Assembly: GCA_947646415.1 (NCBI GenBank)
Contig: CANSGN010000011.1
Location: forward strand, 1-64,000
Reading direction: 5' to 3'
Source: an uncultured Clostridia bacterium
GTDB lineage: Bacteria > Bacillota > Clostridia > Christensenellales > UBA3700
Length of the DNA stretch: 64,000 nucleotides
In this document: piece by piece, positions 60,121-64,000 of the stretch
Position numbering within the stretch: position 1 is the first letter of the stretch
How the letters are laid out: each line of letters begins with the position of its first letter
Notes under the pieces: generated by a model
What the model was told of the DNA's origin: nothing
The model's input: the letters and a program-made list of their open reading frames with translations, nothing else
Database searches by the model: none
Translations under genes and position numbers: made by a program

Positions 60121-61123
60121 TTTACTTAGTGTCATTATACCTGTATTTAAAGCTGAAAAAAGCCTTTGTAAGTGCATTGATAGCATAATCCGACAATCTT
60201 ATAAGAATTTAGAAATTATATTGATAGATGATGGCAGTCCTGATAATTGCCCTGCAATTTGTGATGATTACGCTAGAAAAGATAATAGAATAAAGGTTAT
60301 CCACAAACAAAACGAAGGTGTTTCGTGTGCTAGAAATACAGGATTGGAAAATGCAAGTGGGGAGTATATAGCTTTTGTCGACAGTGACGATTATATAGAT
60401 ATGACTATGTATGAAAAATTGATGAACGAAGCTATTGGTAGCAACAAAGACATTGTTTTTTGTGGTTATAATGTAGTGCAAAATGGAAAAATTGCTCCTA
60501 AAAATGAACCGCAGCTTGAACTTACTTTAACAAATAAAGATTTTTATTATAATTTTATAAAATATGGTAAAAATTCTGTTTTCGGTTTTGTTTGGAGAAT
60601 GGTTGTTAAAAAAAATATAGCAACGCAAATAAAATTTAACAGTGAATTAAGTATAGCAGAAGATTTAATTTATTTACTTGATTTGTTAAAAATTACAAAT
60701 AATATAAGTGTTGTTGACGAAAAATTATATTATTATAATTGCTTTATAAATGATGGAAAAACAACAAAATATGACGAAATTAAGCACATAAAAAGTTATA
60801 TTTTTTTAGGTAATTTTTTAAGTGAATTTTACAATAATATCGGAATGACTTATCTTGCTAACTATATTATTTATCAACATTATGTTAAAGCATGGAATTG
60901 TTATATATACGGTATAAAAAAAGATAAAGATAAAAAAATATTTTTAAAAAATAATGTTGAATTAACAAAAATGTCTACGAAAAATGGACTTAACATATTT
61001 TTAAAAGAAGAATCAAACAAAAAACAAAAGTTACTTGCAAAGCTTCTTTATTGTAAAAAGTATGAAACTGCAAGGTTTTTGGTGTTAATGAATAAATATA
61101 TAAATAAGTTGTTGGGGAGATAA
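60113..61123 (+). CDS. Glycosyltransferase family 2, paralogue of its neighbour
   Basis: 336 residues. Same catalytic domain as the preceding enzyme (DDGSPD 39-44, DSDD 90-93), but the C-terminal half has diverged. ATG 60113 overlaps the upstream stop by 8 bases and follows a GAGG site, so the two are coupled. It probably adds a related sugar to a different acceptor. Confidence 0.85.
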   Translation: MNNLLSVIIPVFKAEKSLCKCIDSIIRQSYKNLEIILIDDGSPDNCPAICDDYARKDNRIKVIHKQNEGVSCARNTGLENASGEYIAFVDSDDYIDMTMYEKLMNEAIGSNKDIVFCGYNVVQNGKIAPKNEPQLELTLTNKDFYYNFIKYGKNSVFGFVWRMVVKKNIATQIKFNSELSIAEDLIYLLDLLKITNNISVVDEKLYYYNCFINDGKTTKYDEIKHIKSYIFLGNFLSEFYNNIGMTYLANYIIYQHYVKAWNCYIYGIKKDKDKKIFLKNNVELTKMSTKNGLNIFLKEESNKKQKLLAKLLYCKKYETARFLVLMNKYINKLLGR

Positions 61124-61125
61124 AA

Positions 61126-62013
61126 ATGTCAGTTAAATCAAAAATTCAAGCAGTAAAAGATATTATTCAAATGCAGTTTATAAAGAATAAACCTACATTC
61201 AAAGTAATGAGTATAGACGAAACTATTACCGAAATTATAAATAAAAAATTGTCGGTTTCTAGGTATGGCGATGATGAAGTTTTGATGATGGCAAATCAAA
61301 TGCATAAAAGTTTTCAAACATACGATAAGGTCATGGCAAGAAAGCTAAAAAATATAATAGATAATCCTTTGGAAAACCATATCGTTTGTATTCCTGAAGT
61401 TTTTGGCGATTTAAGTAAATTCAATGAAAATGCAATGAAATGGTTTGACTATTTTTTGAGTAGAAAGAAATATCTTTACTATAGATATTTTGATACTAAT
61501 AAAAAATATGGTAACTCTTATATAACTAGATGCTATATGGATTTAAATGATAAAACACCATGTGGAAGTTATTTTGAGGCACTAAAGAAAATTTGGCAGG
61601 ATAGAGATATTGTTTTTATAGAAGGCGAATTTAGCAGATTGGGATATGGCAATGATTTGTTTGATAATGCAAAGAGCATTAGAAGAATTTTAGCACCTGC
61701 AAAAAATGCTTATGTAGTTTATGACAAAATAGTTGAAGAAGCAAGTAAATTGGATAAAAATTGTTTAATTTTAATTGCTTTAGGTGCTACTGCAACTTGT
61801 CTTGCCTATGATTTGACAAAGTTAGGTTTTCAAGCGGTTGATTGCGGACATGTAGATGTGGAATATGAATGGATGCGTATGGGAGCAACTACGAAAGTAC
61901 CCATTCCTTCTAAATATGTGAATGAAGCAGGGGATGAAGGTCATAAAGAAGAAAGTTTGTATGATAATGAATATTTATCCCAAATTATTGTAAAGTTAGG
62001 TACAAAATACTAA
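61126..62013 (+). CDS. GT-D fold glycosyltransferase (DUF1792, SP_1767 family)
   Basis: 295 residues. SVSRYGDDEVLMM (43-55) matches the SRxGDGE motif of the DUF1792/GT-D family, known from streptococcal adhesin glycosylation and capsule loci; here the Gly is replaced by Asp. FIEGEFSRLGYGND and LGATATCLAYDLTKLGFQAVDCGHVDVEYEWM complete the family pattern. A GGGGAGA site precedes the ATG. The sugar is unknown. Confidence 0.8.
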   Translation: MSVKSKIQAVKDIIQMQFIKNKPTFKVMSIDETITEIINKKLSVSRYGDDEVLMMANQMHKSFQTYDKVMARKLKNIIDNPLENHIVCIPEVFGDLSKFNENAMKWFDYFLSRKKYLYYRYFDTNKKYGNSYITRCYMDLNDKTPCGSYFEALKKIWQDRDIVFIEGEFSRLGYGNDLFDNAKSIRRILAPAKNAYVVYDKIVEEASKLDKNCLILIALGATATCLAYDLTKLGFQAVDCGHVDVEYEWMRMGATTKVPIPSKYVNEAGDEGHKEESLYDNEYLSQIIVKLGTKY

Positions 62014-62023
62014 GGAGAAATCT

Positions 62024-63193
62024 ATGGAGAAACTTTTAATAGTTACCCCAGGAACATTACCTGTTCCTGCAGTAAAAGGCGGTGCTATAGAGACGTTTAT
62101 ACAGTTCTTAATCGATTATAATGAGAAACAACAAATGTTTGATATTACGTTGGTTACTAAATTTGATAAAGAATGTATCAAACAACAAAAAAAATATAAA
62201 AATTGTAAGTTTGTAAACATAAAATACGAAAGGAATCTTTTGGGAAAGATATTTAATGTAATACTTTCAAAATTAAAGATAAGAAACTTTTTACACCATA
62301 AAAGTTATAATGAACTTGTCGATAAATATATAATTGCAAATAATTATTTTAATAAAATTTTGTTTGAAAATAATTTTAAATTGATTTGTGATTTTGACAT
62401 TAATAAATATAAAGGCAAAAAATATTACCATATACATTATAACGATATAAATTCGGAAATGGATTTAGAATTGCAGAAAAAAATAAAATATCAATTTGCT
62501 CAAATAGAAAAAATTATAACAGTAAGCGATTTTATAAAAGTTAAATGCGATGAAATATTAGCTAATATAACAAAAACTATACCTATTAAGATTTCCATTG
62601 ATATAAAAAATTTTTTGCATATCGATAGTGCATGTTTAAATGAAATAAAATCAAAAATTAATTCGGATAATCAAAGAATTATCATGTATGCCGGTAGATT
62701 GGTAAAGGAAAAGGGAGTTTTAGAATTAATAAAAGCATTTAAAAAAATTCCTGCAAGTTACAATGCAAAATTAGTTATTGTAGGTGGGGTAACATACTCT
62801 GATAATAGAGTAACAGAATACATTAAAGAGCTCTATGAAGAATCAAAAGGATATAATATTTATTTTACAGGATATGTTAATTATAAGATGATAAAATATT
62901 ATTATGCAAATGCTGAAATTTTTTGCTTACCAACTTTATATGTGGAAGAGGCTGCAGGTACTGTATTATTAGAAGCTCGTACTTTAGGAGTCAAAATTGT
63001 TTCTACTGATTCTGGTGGTATTCCTGAATATTTAGGTAAAAATGACATTAAAGTTATTAGAGATAATGATTTTATCGATAATTTATCATTGGCACTTATT
63101 AATTCTCTAAATATCCATAAAGTTGAAGAGTACAGCATCGAATATTATAATTGTGATAGATTTAGTAATCAAGTATTTAATTGTTTGGAGTAA
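62024..63193 (+). CDS. Glycosyltransferase family 4
   Basis: 389 residues, GT-B fold. N-terminal LIVTPGTLPVPAVKGGAIETFIQ (the GGxE nucleotide-side loop), IITVSDFIK, IIMYAGRLVKEKGVLELIKAF and the C-terminal CLPTLYVEEAAGTVLLEA (E-x7-E) are as in retaining hexosyltransferases. AAGGAG lies 7 bases before ATG. It is 10 bases after the GT-D gene. Confidence 0.85.
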   Translation: MEKLLIVTPGTLPVPAVKGGAIETFIQFLIDYNEKQQMFDITLVTKFDKECIKQQKKYKNCKFVNIKYERNLLGKIFNVILSKLKIRNFLHHKSYNELVDKYIIANNYFNKILFENNFKLICDFDINKYKGKKYYHIHYNDINSEMDLELQKKIKYQFAQIEKIITVSDFIKVKCDEILANITKTIPIKISIDIKNFLHIDSACLNEIKSKINSDNQRIIMYAGRLVKEKGVLELIKAFKKIPASYNAKLVIVGGVTYSDNRVTEYIKELYEESKGYNIYFTGYVNYKMIKYYYANAEIFCLPTLYVEEAAGTVLLEARTLGVKIVSTDSGGIPEYLGKNDIKVIRDNDFIDNLSLALINSLNIHKVEEYSIEYYNCDRFSNQVFNCLE

Positions 63194-63201
63194 TATTAGA
63201 T

Positions 63202-64000
63202 ATGTCAATATTTAATCATAAAGGAAGGCTAAATAATTCTATAAAAACATCTGCAATAAACTTGTCTAACCAGTTTATATCACTTTTATTGAACTTTGCA
63301 TACAGGACAATATTTATTAAAGTTTTGGCAGTGGAATATCTAGGGCTTAATGGATTGTTTACGGATATTTTAAATTTGCTTTCTTTGGCGGAATTAGGCA
63401 TTGGTGGAGCAATAGCTTATAGACTATATAAACCTATTAGAGAAGATAATATATTGGAAGTAGCGCAATTAATGAGGTTTTATCGCGATATTTATAGGTA
63501 TATTGCGTTAGCAGTAACTGTAATCGGACTAATAATTATGCCTTTTTTGCCATATATTATCAAAGATTCGGCAGAACTTCCTTCGGATATTAACTTATAT
63601 GTGTTATATTCTGTATTTTTACTTCAAAGTGTTTCAGGATACTTTTTTGCTTATAAACAAACTTTATTATCGTCTGACCAAAGAGGATACATTCTTACAC
63701 TCTTTCAAATTGGAAGTAATATAATAAAGTTTTGTGGTCAAGTAGCAATTTTGTTTTTATTAAAAAATTATTTGTATACTTTGGTGTTCACTATTGCTTG
63801 GACGATAGTTTCAAATATTATTATTAGCTTTTATATTACAAAAAAATATAAGGAAGTTTTTGTAATAAAAGAAAAATTGCCAAAATCAAATAGAACTGAA
63901 ATATTGAAAGACACAAAAGCTATGATGCTACATAAAGTAGGCGGAGTAATTTTAACAGGAACTGATTCTATTGTTATTGCATCAATGATTGGGATACAAA
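63202..64000 (+). CDS. Polysaccharide flippase (Wzx-like), partial
   Basis: The first 266 codons only; the gene runs off the window. SIKTSAINLSNQFISLLLNFAYRTIFIKVLAVEYLGLNGLF and further hydrophobic helices (about 90-110, 125-145, 165-205) match the MOP-superfamily polysaccharide transporters. It would move the undecaprenyl-linked repeat unit across the membrane for Wzy. GGAG lies at the end of the previous gene. Confidence 0.85.
   Translation, partial: MSIFNHKGRLNNSIKTSAINLSNQFISLLLNFAYRTIFIKVLAVEYLGLNGLFTDILNLLSLAELGIGGAIAYRLYKPIREDNILEVAQLMRFYRDIYRYIALAVTVIGLIIMPFLPYIIKDSAELPSDINLYVLYSVFLLQSVSGYFFAYKQTLLSSDQRGYILTLFQIGSNIIKFCGQVAILFLLKNYLYTLVFTIAWTIVSNIIISFYITKKYKEVFVIKEKLPKSNRTEILKDTKAMMLHKVGGVILTGTDSIVIASMIGIQ

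Overview
The window looks like a chromosomal segment of a low-GC, anaerobic, Clostridia-like Gram-positive bacterium. The basis is strong GGAGG-type ribosome sites, sigma-A promoters and short U-tract terminators. The gene content agrees: a reverse-rubrerythrin-type protein, a PerR-type Fur regulator, an NfnAB transhydrogenase, a Re-citrate-synthase-like protein, AsnA, a DUF3343/class V aminotransferase pair and a dockerin-tailed surface protein. The species cannot be named from the sequence. I saw no rRNA, tRNA or CRISPR array. Domain and family names are assigned by reading motifs, not by database search.

Layout. 0-4.4 kb: a beta-helix/dockerin surface protein behind an inverted-repeat-flanked segment that looks like an invertible promoter, then a membrane-anchored metallophosphatase. 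4.5-9.3 kb: class II aldolase (minus strand); a translationally coupled trio of MBL-fold hydrolase, degenerate shikimate-kinase-like protein and glutamate-5-kinase-like protein; thioredoxin reductase. 9.36-9.50 kb: a promoter-to-terminator unit with no ORF, a candidate structured small RNA. 9.5-17 kb: GH36-like and GH2 glycosidases, PerR with its operator, rubrerythrin, YccF and a DEDDh exonuclease. 17-26.4 kb: ileS, two RNA-modification enzymes, a small unknown gene pair followed by about 41-bp-spaced degenerate repeats, acyl-CoA ligase, sugar isomerase-like protein and asnA.

26.4-28.8 kb is an accessory island. It holds three XRE repressor paralogues, two of them in a duplicated cassette of about 400 bp with palindromic ACAAATTTGT operators. 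One cassette copy still drives two Cys-rich small proteins; the other has lost its gene. 28.8-47.2 kb is mostly housekeeping: rpmE, a DUF1385-PrmC fusion, prfA, a DRE-TIM synthase, thrC behind a possible terminator/antiterminator, a cysteine-desulfurase-like protein with DUF3343, nth, nfnAB, obg, yhbY, lon and engB.

47.2-51.5 kb holds GNAT and 2H-phosphoesterase genes, a small pseudogene and a large lipoprotein. The lipoprotein gene has a terminator in its leader and a second long inverted repeat upstream. From 51.5 kb to the window end there is a Wzx/Wzy-type surface polysaccharide locus: aminotransferase, initiating sugar transferase, UDP-sugar dehydrogenase, at least seven glycosyltransferases, a polymerase and a flippase cut by the window edge. 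Its second half is noticeably more AT-rich than the housekeeping region.

The most interesting signals are the two inverted-repeat-flanked segments upstream of cell-surface genes (possible phase variation), the duplicated XRE/operator cassette, the candidate small RNA at 9.4 kb and the iteron-like repeats at 22.6 kb.
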